Assembly (NCBI RefSeq): GCF_030160275.1
Contig: NZ_BSOA01000003.1
Coordinates: 62,001-126,000, forward strand
Origin: Dyella flagellata
GTDB taxonomy: Bacteria > Pseudomonadota > Gammaproteobacteria > Xanthomonadales > Rhodanobacteraceae
DNA length: 64,000 nt
Direction of reading: 5' to 3'
Shown: piece after piece, positions 8,920-18,400 of the stretch
Layout: each line of letters starts with the position of its first letter
Numbering within the stretch: position 1 is the first letter of the stretch
Program-made: the position numbers and the translations under genes
The notes under the pieces: generated by a model
What the model was told of the DNA's origin: nothing
What the model saw: the letters and a program-made list of their open reading frames with translations, nothing else
Databases searched by the model: none

Positions 8920-9219
8920 ATGGCCCTGGCTTACGACATCGTCAATACCACCTCCTACATACCGGAGGACGGCCTGGCGTTGTCGCTGAAAGGCACACGC
9001 AGCATGTTTGTCGCCCGTGTGGAGCTAACGGATTTCGCACTGGATTGCGAAGTAGCCGATCCGCGCACGCGAATCGGCGAGATCCTGGATGCTTGCGAAG
9101 CAACCCTGGCCACGCACGCTGCGTTGCTAGAGGATTTCTCCTGGCTTGAGTTAGCTATCCCGCACGGTCTGGATCAATTTAAAGCAACCTATGGCTCGGC
9201 CACGCGGGCGAGCGCATGA
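8920..9219 (+). CDS. hypothetical protein, possibly a gene fragment
   Basis: A 99-residue frame (begins MALAYDIVNTTSYIPEDGLAL, ends YGSATRASA) with GC-rich codon use like the core genome. The coding look continues about 11 codons upstream of the ATG to a stop, without a ribosome site, which suggests a 5'-truncated gene. No domain recognised. It converges on the methyltransferase gene, with the two stops only 1-2 bases apart. Confidence 0.4.
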   Translation: MALAYDIVNTTSYIPEDGLALSLKGTRSMFVARVELTDFALDCEVADPRTRIGEILDACEATLATHAALLEDFSWLELAIPHGLDQFKATYGSATRASA

Positions 9220-9220
9220 T

Positions 9221-9940
9221 TCAAGTCAGCTTGAACAATTTCCCCGGTATATTCTGAAAACCGGTCGCACTCGCCAGCATCGTGCCACGATGGTAGGAGA
9301 AGTTCTTGTCGGTGGTCGGCTGGAAGAATTCGATGAAATCCAGGCTGCGCTTGCCGAGCACAAAGCCACCGATCAGCGGCGGATTGACCGCATACATCAG
9401 CGGGATCAGCGCCATCATCGAGCTGGCCGGCACGCCGATCAGGTGTTCTTCCAGGTCGCCGCTTTGTTGGCTGTGCTGCGGATAAAACCACAGCGGCGTG
9501 CTGATGAAGAGAAAGGAATCGTTGCCCATGCCGGTGAGCAGGGTGCGTAGCAGCCACTTCGCGGTTTCCGCGCTGAGGTGCTCGATCACGTCCAGCAGGC
9601 AGATGATGTTGTACTTGGCGAGGCGATCGGAGGGGATGCTTTGCGCCAGGCCGTGCCAGGCGTTGCGGTAGATCTTGCGTTCGAACAGGGCATGGTTGGC
9701 GAAGGCACCCTCGAAGCCGTCCACGCCGTCGACGGACCAGTGCTGGGTGGCAGGATGGCTTTTGATCAATTCGCCAAGACCGCCCCTGCCGAAGCCGATG
9801 TCGAGCACTTCGACGTTCGCGGCATTGTCCTGCATGATATGGAAGATCAGCTCTTTCGGCGACGCCGAATCACCCGCGGGCAGCAGCTGCGTGTCGATGG
9901 AATCGATCTGTTGATAGTCTTTAAGAACTTGCCGCAGCAT
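9221..9940 (-). CDS. SAM-dependent methyltransferase, probable flagellar glycan modification
   Basis: A 239-residue class I methyltransferase. Motif I is VLDIGFGRGGLGE at about residues 45-57, an acidic motif II follows (VDGVDGFEGA), and CLLDVIEHLS is the motif-IV-like acceptor region. No signal or membrane helix. It is the last gene of a leftward set flgK-flgL-methyltransferase-methyltransferase. A fused glycosyltransferase lies beyond the accessory patch, so methylation of the flagellin glycan is the most economical role (inference). The substrate cannot be read from sequence. Confidence 0.75.
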   Translation of the reverse strand: MLRQVLKDYQQIDSIDTQLLPAGDSASPKELIFHIMQDNAANVEVLDIGFGRGGLGELIKSHPATQHWSVDGVDGFEGAFANHALFERKIYRNAWHGLAQSIPSDRLAKYNIICLLDVIEHLSAETAKWLLRTLLTGMGNDSFLFISTPLWFYPQHSQQSGDLEEHLIGVPASSMMALIPLMYAVNPPLIGGFVLGKRSLDFIEFFQPTTDKNFSYHRGTMLASATGFQNIPGKLFKLT

Positions 9941-9985
9941 GCCCAGGCCTTCGATGGATGAGGGTTGATGAATGATGGTCTCGAA

Positions 9986-10654
9986 TCAGACCGGGATGAC
10001 TTTGACGACGAACTGGAACACGTTCGCATCCTGCACGGCCTGCTCCGGGTCCCCACCGGCCGCCTGGGCCATGGCGCGGATGTACGGGGCGAACTGCGCG
10101 CCATTGGGATTGTTGAGCATGCGCGTGACGCCGGTGACGATACCGAAACCCGCTCGTTGGAACATCTCCAGCAGGGTGACGCGGGTAAACCAGCGCAGAT
10201 GGGTGCGGTCCAGCAGGCCGGCAGGTTCGTAGCGGAAATCGCCGCAGCTCAAGCGCGCCTGGATGCTCCAGTGCTGCACATTGGGAACGCAGGCCAATAG
10301 GCAACCGTCGGCAGGCATGATCTCGCGCAGGTTGGCCAGCAGCTGCCAGGGATCGCGCAGATGCTCCAGTACATCGGCAAACACCCAGCAATCAGCGTGA
10401 AAACGGTCGCGCAGGAAGTCCTTGTCCATGGCTTCAATGTCGAAGGAAAGCACTTCGTCGCAATGGGCGGCGGCCATTTCGGTGTATTCCGGCACGATAT
10501 CCACGCCCACGTAATGCGCCTGCGGATTGCGCTTCTTGTACTCGCGGGCGAGTACGCCGGAACTGCAGCCGATCTCAACGACGCGCTTGCGGTCCAGTGG
10601 CATCAGGTTGAGTACGTCCTGGTTGTGAATTTGGTTGACGGGGGTCTGTTGCAT
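9986..10654 (-). CDS. SAM-dependent methyltransferase downstream of flgL
   Basis: A 222-residue methyltransferase of the Methyltransf_11/23 type. VVEIGCSSGVLA is motif I at about 26-37, VGVDIVPEY is motif II, and VFADVLEHL.DPW is the typical motif IV. The ATG at 10654 is chosen because GAGGAG lies 10 bases upstream; the longer frame adds 8 unlikely residues. It begins about 40 bases after flgL and is probably co-transcribed with it. Proposed role: methylating a sugar on flagellin, with its neighbour. Alternative: O-antigen or small-molecule methylation. Confidence 0.75.
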   Translation of the reverse strand: MQQTPVNQIHNQDVLNLMPLDRKRVVEIGCSSGVLAREYKKRNPQAHYVGVDIVPEYTEMAAAHCDEVLSFDIEAMDKDFLRDRFHADCWVFADVLEHLRDPWQLLANLREIMPADGCLLACVPNVQHWSIQARLSCGDFRYEPAGLLDRTHLRWFTRVTLLEMFQRAGFGIVTGVTRMLNNPNGAQFAPYIRAMAQAAGGDPEQAVQDANVFQFVVKVIPV

Positions 10655-10693
10655 GATTGGGAAACTCCTCAGTCGCAAGGCCGCGCGAACGGA

Positions 10694-11932
10694 TCAGCGC
10701 AGGTAGTCGAACAGGCTGGTGCCCTGGATCTTGGCGAACACCTGTTGCGACGCTTGCAGCGCCGTGGATTGCAGGGACAGGTTGCTGATGGCCGTGGCCA
10801 TGTCTACGTCCTGCACGTCTGACAGCGCGCTCTTGTAGGTCACGTTGAGATCGGAATAACTGCTGCTTTGCTGCTGCAGGGTATCGATGCGGCTGCCGAC
10901 CGAAACCTGTGCGTTGGAAACGGAGTTCATCGCCTGGTTCAGCGATTCGAGCTGGCGGTTGAGGGTGTTGGTGATCGAGGTCGAACTGCCGCCGCTCTGC
11001 AAAGCCGAGATCATGTTGTTGAGCGTAGTGAAGACGTCCTGATTGTTGGACGCGTTGTCCGACTTCAGACTGACCGTGTCGCCGGCTTTCGGCGTACCGC
11101 TCATGCTGATGGTGACTCCGTTGAAGCTGATGCTGCCGCCGTCGGTGTAGGTACCGGTAATCGGATTGCCGCTGCTGTCGGTCACCGGATTGCCGGCAGC
11201 ATTGGTCACGCTGTAGCTGCCGTTGGCGCCGAAGGTGATGGTGTCGTTGACTGGCCCTGCCGCAGTGGCAGCACTCCATGCGGCCGTATTGGTAATGCTG
11301 TTGGAGCCCACCACCAGCGTACCGGTATTGCTGCTGCCCGCACTGGCTACAAAGGAACCGTTACCGGCGGACAGGTTCATGAAAATGGCGCTGCCCGAAT
11401 CGCTGCTGGCCACCTGCAAGCCGGTGCCGATCGCGGTGAAGGACTGTTGATCGTTGCCGGCATAGCTGACCGCGCCAGTGCTGCTGTTCGTCACGAACGG
11501 TGTGGTGGTGGTACTGGTGCCGGCAAATAGCGCCTGGCCATTCCCATCGGTGGCGTTAGCCAGCTGCACGAGCTGGTTGCGGTATTGCGTAAGCTGCGTC
11601 GCCATGTTGCCAAGGTCGGCGGACGACATGGCCCCGTTGATCGCGCTCAAGCCGATGTCGTTCACGCTGTTCAGCAGGTTGCCGATGGTGCTGAGGGTGG
11701 AAGACTGGGTGGACAGGCGCGTATTGGCGGCATTGATGTTGCTGGTGAACTGCGTGTTCTGGGCAAGGATGTGGTTGAGCCCCACGATTTGCGCGGCGCC
11801 GGTGGGATTGTCCGAGGCCACGTTGATGGCCAGGCCGGTACTCACCTCGTTTTGGGTCTGCGCCAGCGTGCTCTGCTGGTTCAGCATGGTGCTGAGCTGC
11901 AGTTGATACGTCCAGACGGTGGAAATGCGCAT
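10694..11932 (-). CDS. flgL: flagellar hook-associated protein 3 (hook-filament junction)
   Basis: FlgL joins the hook to the filament through FlgK. The 412-residue product has the flagellin-like N-terminal helices (MRISTVWTYQLQLSTMLNQQ, then STGLAINVASDNPTGAAQIV) and the matching C-terminal helical segment (DVDMATAISNLSLQSTALQAS). The central Gly/Ser/Asn-rich region is variable. It directly follows flgK with 14 bases between them, in the long flg operon. Confidence 0.95.
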   Translation of the reverse strand: MRISTVWTYQLQLSTMLNQQSTLAQTQNEVSTGLAINVASDNPTGAAQIVGLNHILAQNTQFTSNINAANTRLSTQSSTLSTIGNLLNSVNDIGLSAINGAMSSADLGNMATQLTQYRNQLVQLANATDGNGQALFAGTSTTTTPFVTNSSTGAVSYAGNDQQSFTAIGTGLQVASSDSGSAIFMNLSAGNGSFVASAGSSNTGTLVVGSNSITNTAAWSAATAAGPVNDTITFGANGSYSVTNAAGNPVTDSSGNPITGTYTDGGSISFNGVTISMSGTPKAGDTVSLKSDNASNNQDVFTTLNNMISALQSGGSSTSITNTLNRQLESLNQAMNSVSNAQVSVGSRIDTLQQQSSSYSDLNVTYKSALSDVQDVDMATAISNLSLQSTALQASQQVFAKIQGTSLFDYLR

Positions 11933-11946
11933 GGGAACCTGGGCCT

Positions 11947-13842
11947 TTAACCGGATTGAAGAGCGGTGATCAGGCTGCTGAAGATCTGCTCGGCGGTGCT
12001 GATCACCTGCGCCGATGCCTGGAAGGCCTGTTGGAATTGCACCAGGTTGGCCGCTTCCTGGTTCAGGTTCACGCCGGCATAGCTTTGCTGCGCGCCCATC
12101 GCCTGGTTGTACATACTGGTTTGCGTGCTGAGATTGGCGCTTGCCAGGCTGCCCGCGCTGCCGATTTGCGCGGTGAGGTTGCCGTAGCTGGCCACCACCG
12201 AAGTCTTGCCGCCATTGATCACGCCGGTGTTGGCCAGCGCCGCCAGCGACAAGGCATTGCTGTTGTCGTTGAGGCCATTGCTATTGGCCGCCACCGTGAA
12301 CTTGTCGCCACTGGCCGGCGTACCGCTCAGGCCCAGGCTCCAGCCATCGGCGATGATCGGCTGGCCGGAGGTATACGTGCCGGTCGTGGTGTTGCCTGCG
12401 CCATCCGTGATCGTGTAGTTGCTGCCCGCGCCAAACGTAATGGTCGCGCCGGAAAGCAGGTTGGCGTTGGCGGAATTGGTGACGCTCACTGCACCCGGCT
12501 TGCCGCTGCCGGCATTGCTCGTGGCCGCCGAGGCGGTGAGCGCAGCGGCGGCGGCAATGCCGTTTGGATCGGTCATGCTGAGCGCCAGCGAGGTCGAAGC
12601 GCCGCGCGTTGGCTGGATTTCATAACTGTCGCCGGTCTGCGCCGTGCCTGACACGCTGAAAGTAAGGCCAGCGGCGGAAAGCGTGCCGTTGGCATTGGCA
12701 GTGAGTGCAACGCCTTGGCCGCTGGTGGTCGACAACGTCCAGCCATTGGTGCCCGAGCCTGCACCGGTGTAGCGCAACACGTAGTCCGACGTCGTGAGTT
12801 GCGCGACGTTGCTCACGGACGCGGTCACCGCGGCGGCGCCGCTGGAATTCTTGCTGGAGGGCAATACTGCGGGCGCGCCGACGCTGAAGATAGGTTGGCC
12901 TTGTTGGCCATTGAGGTTCAGGCCCGCTGCCTGTTGTGCGTTGACGCTGGAAGCCAAGGCGATCGCCGACTGACCTAGCGCGTTCTGCGCCGGCTGCAGC
13001 ACGTTGTCGCGATAACTGATCAGCGCACCAAGGTTGCCGCCGCTCAGCTGCGAGGTGATGTCGTTGCCCGCGCTGTCGAACACTTCGGTGCTGCCCGGAT
13101 CGTACTGATTGGGCGCGCTGGACAGTGCATACGATTGCGCGCCGCTCACCAGCGTTCCTCCGGCCGAGGTATACACACTGATCGATCCGTCGTTGTTGCT
13201 CGATGCGGAAATGCCGGTCAGCCCGGCCAGTTGTTGCACCAGGCCATCGCGCTGGTCGAGCAGGGCGTTCGGGTTGCCGCTGGTGCCGGCCTGCAGGATC
13301 TGGTTGTTGATCTTGGCGATCTGCGCAGCCAGGTTGTTGATGCTGCCGACGGTGCTGCCGATCTGTTGATTGACCTGGGTCGATTGCTGGCTGAGCTGCT
13401 GGCCAAGCGTGTTGAACACGCTGGTGAGCGAAGAGGCACTGCCCAGTGCCGCTTGCCGCACCGAGGTAGAGCTTGGCGAGTTCGCCACGCTGCTGAAACC
13501 GTTGTAGAGGTTGTCCAGCGCGGTCTGCAGGTTGCCACTGTTGCTCAGGAAGCCATTGAGCGAAGTGGTGAGGCCGTTGGTGGTGGTAGCGCCTTGCAGG
13601 TTGCTGTTGCTGCTCCACAGCGCCTGGGTGAGGTACTGGCTGTAGGCGCGCTGCACCGCCGTCACGTTCACGCCGGCGCCAATGGTGAATTGGCCGTTGC
13701 CGCCCGCGATCACTTCAGCTTGCTGCACGCTTTCCTGGCTGTAGCCGCTGGTGCTGGCGTTGGCGATGTTGTTGCTGACCGTGCTCAACGCCACCTGGGC
13801 GGCATTGAGGCCGGAAATGCCGATGTTTAGGATGCCGGACAT
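11947..13842 (-). CDS. flgK: flagellar hook-associated protein 1
   Basis: First hook-filament junction protein. The 631-residue product starts with the axial-protein motif LNIGISGLNAAQVALSTVSN followed by NIANASTSGYS, and ends with the C-terminal axial helix containing VNLNQEAANLVQFQQAFQAS. A central Ser/Ala/Gly-rich region is of the length seen in xanthomonad FlgK. It is preceded by a 106-base gap containing a CT/GA-rich hairpin (about 13890-13918), with no clear sigma-28 site, so expression may depend on read-through from flgJ. Confidence 0.95.
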   Translation of the reverse strand: MSGILNIGISGLNAAQVALSTVSNNIANASTSGYSQESVQQAEVIAGGNGQFTIGAGVNVTAVQRAYSQYLTQALWSSNSNLQGATTTNGLTTSLNGFLSNSGNLQTALDNLYNGFSSVANSPSSTSVRQAALGSASSLTSVFNTLGQQLSQQSTQVNQQIGSTVGSINNLAAQIAKINNQILQAGTSGNPNALLDQRDGLVQQLAGLTGISASSNNDGSISVYTSAGGTLVSGAQSYALSSAPNQYDPGSTEVFDSAGNDITSQLSGGNLGALISYRDNVLQPAQNALGQSAIALASSVNAQQAAGLNLNGQQGQPIFSVGAPAVLPSSKNSSGAAAVTASVSNVAQLTTSDYVLRYTGAGSGTNGWTLSTTSGQGVALTANANGTLSAAGLTFSVSGTAQTGDSYEIQPTRGASTSLALSMTDPNGIAAAAALTASAATSNAGSGKPGAVSVTNSANANLLSGATITFGAGSNYTITDGAGNTTTGTYTSGQPIIADGWSLGLSGTPASGDKFTVAANSNGLNDNSNALSLAALANTGVINGGKTSVVASYGNLTAQIGSAGSLASANLSTQTSMYNQAMGAQQSYAGVNLNQEAANLVQFQQAFQASAQVISTAEQIFSSLITALQSG

Positions 13843-13948
13843 GAAAGCATTTCCTTGAATTTAAAAGCCGAATCCCGCTGCAGTAGGCTCTCCTCCTCCC
13901 CTGCAAGCAGGGGAGGGAGCGCATGGCTGGAGGCATGGAAGTTCTCGT

Positions 13949-14908
13949 TCATAAATTCGGCATTCCCACCGATTTCTTGAGCGCATCCAGGGCCTGCCGC
14001 ATCGCGCTGCTGTTGGCGATGGCCGCCACCTTGCCCGCGTACTGCGGGTCGGTGGCATAGCCGCCCTCGACCAGCGCCCGGGCGTAAGCCATCACGTCGT
14101 CGCCACGGCCGAGCGCGCCGGCATAGCGGGGATCCTTGCCGATCAGATCGGCGTAATCGGCCAGCGATTCGGCGGTGGACTGGTAGGAGCGGAATTGCGC
14201 TTGCTTGCGTACCGCGATGCCACCTTCGTATTCCACGGTAGGCACGTTCACGCGCCCGCCGCCCCAGCCGCCGCCGGCCTTGATGCCGAACAGGTTGAAG
14301 CTGCTGCTGCCGTCGGAGTGGGTGGGCATATGTTGGCCCCAATGGGTTTCCAGCGCGGCCTGCGCCAGCACCGTGCGCACCGATAAGCCCAGTTCCTTGG
14401 CTACGATACTAGCCTGCGGCGCGAGTTCACGCACGAAGGCCTCCGCATCCTGCGGCAGCCAGGCCATAGCCTTGCGCGCGGCGGAGTGCGTGGCATCGGC
14501 TACTTCGAACAGACGTTGTTTCCAGTTGTCGACCAGGCCAGCGGCGTGCGGGTCTACCGCCCCGGCCTGATTGGCTTGGCCTTGCGCCTGGCCGTGTCCG
14601 CCGAGCTGGTGAATCAGCAGTTCCGCAATGCCCAAGCCTTTGCCGTGCTGGGAAAGATTCAAGGAAAGCTGTTGGTCGTACATGTCCTGCCAGGCGTCGG
14701 TGGCCTGGCTTTCGAACAAGGGATCGCCGAAGTTCGCCGCGCGCATCGACTTCAACAGCATCTCGGTAAACATCGACTCGAACTGCTTGGCCACGGCCGG
14801 CAGCGCGGCATTGCTGTCGGTATCGGCTTGATGACGCAGCGCGCCGAACCCGGACAGATCGGTCCAGGTGCTAAGCGTTTGCGCTGCGACGTTACCGATA
14901 TCGGCCAT
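13949..14908 (-). CDS. flgJ: flagellar rod-binding protein / peptidoglycan hydrolase
   Basis: FlgJ caps the growing rod and locally cuts peptidoglycan. The 319-residue product has the N-terminal rod-binding part (about 20-110: AKQFESMFTEMLLKSMR) and a C-terminal glucosaminidase domain (about 155-315) with the catalytic glutamate in LAQAALETHWG and the FNLFGIKA motif. The frame stays open upstream only because it runs into a REP element; ATG 14908 gives the normal FlgJ N-terminus. The REP between flgI and flgJ lies inside the operon. Confidence 0.93.
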   Translation of the reverse strand: MADIGNVAAQTLSTWTDLSGFGALRHQADTDSNAALPAVAKQFESMFTEMLLKSMRAANFGDPLFESQATDAWQDMYDQQLSLNLSQHGKGLGIAELLIHQLGGHGQAQGQANQAGAVDPHAAGLVDNWKQRLFEVADATHSAARKAMAWLPQDAEAFVRELAPQASIVAKELGLSVRTVLAQAALETHWGQHMPTHSDGSSSFNLFGIKAGGGWGGGRVNVPTVEYEGGIAVRKQAQFRSYQSTAESLADYADLIGKDPRYAGALGRGDDVMAYARALVEGGYATDPQYAGKVAAIANSSAMRQALDALKKSVGMPNL

Positions 14909-14922
14909 GTCATCACCCGCGT

Positions 14923-14987
14923 GTAGGCTGGGATGACAATCCCAGCTTGCTTGGGACTTGCGATGCTGGGATTTCATCCCAGCCTAC
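14923..14987. repeat. REP-like double palindrome between flgI and flgJ
   Basis: GTAGGCTGGGATGACAATCC at the left and the mirrored CATCCCAGCCTAC at the right. It separates flgI and flgJ inside an operon, where it could affect mRNA stability or cause partial termination. Confidence 0.9.
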
Positions 14988-15010
14988 GAGGCTCACGGCA
15001 AGACCGATCA

Positions 15011-16144
15011 TCAGATCACCACCAGATCGGCATGCAGGGCGCCGGCTTGCTTGAGCGCCTCAAGGATCGAAATCAGGTCCGAGGGTGTTGCACCGACCTG
15101 ATTGACTGCACGCACGATCGAATCCAGGCTTACGCCAGGACCGAACTTGAACATGTGCGCGCCCTGTTGGGTGATCGACACGGAGCTGTTGGGCACCACC
15201 GCGGTCTGCCCATTGCTGAAAGGCCCGGGCTGACTGACCTGCGGTTGCTCGCTGATGGTCACCTGGATCGAACCGTGCGCCACGGCAGCCGTGCTGACAC
15301 GCACATCCGAACCGATCACCACCGTGCCGGTGCGCGAGTTGACGATCACGCGTGCCGGCGCATCGCCGGGGGCGACCTCAAGCGATTCGATCGCGCCCAG
15401 CCAAGCCACTTTCTGGCTCGGATCGGCCGGGCCGCGTACATCGACCGAACCCCCGTCTAGCGCACGCGCCGTGCCCGCACCGTACAGATGATTGATCGCA
15501 TCGACGATGTGGTTGACGGTGGCGTAGTCGGCCGTGTTGAGGTTCAACACGATATCGCCACCGCTGCTGAAGGAATTGGGCACCACGCGTTCGACCGAGG
15601 CGCCGTTGGGAATGCGTCCGCTGGCGGATATGTTGATCTGCACGCTCGAACCACTGCGGCCCGATGCGCTTACGCCACCGACAACGACACTGCCTTGTGC
15701 AATGGCATAGACGTTGCCGTCTGCACCGCGCAGCGGCGACATCAGCAGCTCGCCGCCGCGCAGACTCTTGGCGTTGCCGATCGAGGCCACCGTGACATCG
15801 ATGGCCTGGCCTGGCTTGGCAAAAGCTGGCAGCTCGGCCGTGATGGTCACCGCGGCGACGTCTTTGAGCTGCGGCTGGATGCCGGTGGATGGAATCGACA
15901 CGCCGAACTGCTTGAGCATGTTTTCCAGGCTCTGCGTGGTGAACGGCGCCTGCGTGGTCTGGTCGCCGGTGCCGTCCAGGCCCACCACCAGCCCATAGCC
16001 GACCAACTGGTTGCTGCGCACACCGGCGACCTGGACCAGATCGCGGATCTTGTCGGCGTGGGCGGTGGGAACGAAGCCCAGCGTCGAGACAAGCATCGCG
16101 ACTGCGCCGGCGATCAAGCCATGTTTACGCCATAGTGCGCTCAT
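15011..16144 (-). CDS. flgI: flagellar P-ring protein
   Basis: Periplasmic P-ring subunit around the rod. The 377-residue product has a Sec signal peptide ([18 protein letters not shown]... cleaved after AHA) and mature sequence [32 protein letters not shown], diagnostic for FlgI; it ends with the conserved [16 protein letters not shown]. The frame is open further upstream, but ATG 16144 shares one base with the flgH stop (TGATG), the tight coupling expected here. Confidence 0.96.
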   Translation of the reverse strand: MSALWRKHGLIAGAVAMLVSTLGFVPTAHADKIRDLVQVAGVRSNQLVGYGLVVGLDGTGDQTTQAPFTTQSLENMLKQFGVSIPSTGIQPQLKDVAAVTITAELPAFAKPGQAIDVTVASIGNAKSLRGGELLMSPLRGADGNVYAIAQGSVVVGGVSASGRSGSSVQINISASGRIPNGASVERVVPNSFSSGGDIVLNLNTADYATVNHIVDAINHLYGAGTARALDGGSVDVRGPADPSQKVAWLGAIESLEVAPGDAPARVIVNSRTGTVVIGSDVRVSTAAVAHGSIQVTISEQPQVSQPGPFSNGQTAVVPNSSVSITQQGAHMFKFGPGVSLDSIVRAVNQVGATPSDLISILEALKQAGALHADLVVI

Positions 16145-16830
16145 CAGAACGGCATCCACTTGGAATTGAAGAACTTCGCCAGCCAACCCTGCGTATTGGC
16201 TTCGTTCAAGGTGCCGCGGCCGGTATAGGTGATGCGTGCATCGGCCACGCGGGTGGAGTCGACCGAGTTGTCCTGCCCGATGTCCTGGGCGCGCACGATG
16301 CCGGAAATGCGGATCAGCTCCTGGCCCTGGTTGATGGTCAGCCATTTCTCGCCTTTCACCAGCAGGTTGCCGTTGGAAAGACGCTGCGCAACCGTCACGG
16401 TGAGTTGGCCGGTCAGCTGGTTGCTCTGCGTGCTGCTGCCGGCACCGTCGAAGCTGTTGGCGGAGTTGAGCGAGGAATTGGCCGTCTGCCCGGCAATGCG
16501 CAGCGACTGCCCGAGGATCTGCGGCGCGCCGACATTCACCTTGTCGCTCTTGCTGGTCGTGGTCTCGGACTTCTTGCTCGCCTGCATCGCCTCGACCAGG
16601 TTGATGGTCAGGATGTCGCCGATGCGATGCGCGCGTGCGTCGTTGAACAGCTCCATGTTCTGCATGTCGTGATAAATCGAGCCATCTGGTGTCGGCGGCG
16701 TAGCCTGATCAACCGGCGCCGTGGCGGCCCATTGCGCGTCTTCCCGCCGCTGGTGCTCCTGGATGGCGCCACAACCGGCCAGTGCGGCGGCGAGCAACGA
16801 AACAGAGGCGATGCGAAAAAGGATCGACAT
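16144..16830 (-). CDS. flgH: flagellar L-ring lipoprotein
   Basis: Outer-membrane L-ring subunit. The 228-residue product starts with a lipoprotein signal (LLAAALAGC, lipidated Cys at about position 20). FlgH motifs follow: [26 protein letters not shown] near the middle and [24 protein letters not shown] further on. Ends in WMPF. It overlaps flgI by one base and follows flgG after 9 bases. Confidence 0.96.
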   Translation of the reverse strand: MSILFRIASVSLLAAALAGCGAIQEHQRREDAQWAATAPVDQATPPTPDGSIYHDMQNMELFNDARAHRIGDILTINLVEAMQASKKSETTTSKSDKVNVGAPQILGQSLRIAGQTANSSLNSANSFDGAGSSTQSNQLTGQLTVTVAQRLSNGNLLVKGEKWLTINQGQELIRISGIVRAQDIGQDNSVDSTRVADARITYTGRGTLNEANTQGWLAKFFNSKWMPF

Positions 16831-16839
16831 AAGTCACCA

Positions 16840-17625
16840 TCAAGTCTTGCTGATCACGAACTGCAACATGTCGTCCACGGCACTGATCGACTTGGAGTTC
16901 ATTTCGTAGGTACGTTGGGCCTCGATCATGTTCACCATCTCCGCCACCACGTTGGTGTTGGAGGATTCCAGCGAGCCTTGCGCGAGCGTGCCCATGCCGT
17001 TGAGGCCGGGCTGCCCGGTCTGCGCCGTGCCGCTGGACTGGGTTTCCAGATAGAGGTTCTGTCCCATCGGCTGCAGGCCGGCGGGATTGACGAAGTTCGC
17101 CAGCTGGATCACGCCCACTTGCGTCGGCTTGGTCGAACCATTGCTGGTGGCACTGACCGTGCCGTCCGTGCCGATGGTGACGCTATTGACGTTGGCCGGC
17201 AGAGTGATCGAGGGCACCAGCGGATATCCGTCGCCGGTCACGATCTGGCCGGTGGAATCCTCATGCAGCGAGCCGTCGCGCGTATAAGCGACCGTGCCAT
17301 CGGGCAGGCTCACCTGGATGAAGCCGTCGCCCTGGATTGCAACGTCCAGCGAGTTGCCGGTCTGCGTGATTGCGCCTTGCGTGAACAGCTTTTCGGTGCC
17401 GACGACTTTCACGCCGGTACCGAGCAACAGGCCGGTGGGCGCTTGCGTTTGCTCGGTGGTCTGGCTGCCGGGCTGGCCTTCGTTCTGGTACATCAGGTCC
17501 TGGAACGAGGCGCGCGAGGTCTTGAAGCCGGTGGTGCTGGCGTTGGCCAGGTTGTTGGAGATCACGTCCATCTGCGTCTGTTGCGCATCCAGGCCGGTCT
17601 TGGCGATCCAGAGGGAAGAGAACAT
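16840..17625 (-). CDS. flgG: flagellar distal rod protein
   Basis: Distal rod subunit. The 261-residue length is typical. N-terminal axial motif [32 protein letters not shown] is split here as [12 protein letters not shown] and [14 protein letters not shown]; the C-terminal axial motif is [22 protein letters not shown]. Located between flgF and flgH as in the canonical operon. Confidence 0.96.
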   Translation of the reverse strand: MFSSLWIAKTGLDAQQTQMDVISNNLANASTTGFKTSRASFQDLMYQNEGQPGSQTTEQTQAPTGLLLGTGVKVVGTEKLFTQGAITQTGNSLDVAIQGDGFIQVSLPDGTVAYTRDGSLHEDSTGQIVTGDGYPLVPSITLPANVNSVTIGTDGTVSATSNGSTKPTQVGVIQLANFVNPAGLQPMGQNLYLETQSSGTAQTGQPGLNGMGTLAQGSLESSNTNVVAEMVNMIEAQRTYEMNSKSISAVDDMLQFVISKT

Positions 17626-17645
17626 GGGCTACTCCGTGGTATGCG

Positions 17646-18386
17646 TTAACTGTTCTGCAGCAACTTGGTGCTGGCGTCGGCGTCGTCTTCGGCAGTCTTG
17701 AGCGAACGCACCTGCATTTCGTACTGGCGCGACAGCGAGATCATCTTCACCAGCTCCGAAGAGGGATTGACGTTGCTCGCTTCCAACGCGCCCGAAGTCA
17801 GCGTCACCGTGCTGTCGGCATCGGCGGTGCTGCCGTCCTTCATATGCATCAGGCCGTCGGCGCCTTCGATCATTTGCGTGGGATCGGGATTGACCAGCTT
17901 GATCTGCCCGACGGCGGCAATGGTGCCGGGCCCCTGCCCTTTCGGCACGGTGGAAATGGTGCCGTCCTTGCCGATGGCGATCTGCGCGCTATCGGGTACG
18001 GTGACGGGACCTGCCGTGCCCATCACCGGATTGCCGCGCGCGTCGCTGAGGCTGCCGTCGGCGCCGAGCTGCAGATCACCCGCACGCGTGTAGGCTTCTG
18101 TGCCATCCGGCGCTTGTACCGCGATCCAGCCCGGACCGTTCACTGCGACGTCGAGCGTACGGCCGGTGTGCTGGATCGAGCCTTGCGTCTGGTCCTGTCC
18201 CTCGCCTTGCGCCACCGCATTGATGCGCGTGTTGGCGCCAGGTCCGAGCACCGGCACGCTTTGAAACGCGCTCAGCTCGCTCTTGAAGCCCACCGTGGAT
18301 GCGTTGGCCAGGTTGTGGCTTACCGCATCCTGCGCACGCATGGTCTGCGTGGCGCCGGTCATCGCTATGTAGACGAGATGGTCCAT
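17646..18386 (-). CDS. flgF: flagellar proximal rod protein FlgF
   Basis: Proximal rod subunit of 246 residues. The N-terminus MDHLVYIAMTGATQTM and HNLANASTVGFKSE are typical of FlgF, as is the C-terminal PSSELVKMISLSRQYEMQ. It lies 14 bases downstream of flgE and 20 bases before flgG, in operon order. Confidence 0.96.
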   Translation of the reverse strand: MDHLVYIAMTGATQTMRAQDAVSHNLANASTVGFKSELSAFQSVPVLGPGANTRINAVAQGEGQDQTQGSIQHTGRTLDVAVNGPGWIAVQAPDGTEAYTRAGDLQLGADGSLSDARGNPVMGTAGPVTVPDSAQIAIGKDGTISTVPKGQGPGTIAAVGQIKLVNPDPTQMIEGADGLMHMKDGSTADADSTVTLTSGALEASNVNPSSELVKMISLSRQYEMQVRSLKTAEDDADASTKLLQNS

Positions 18387-18400
18387 ACGCTATGACCCGA

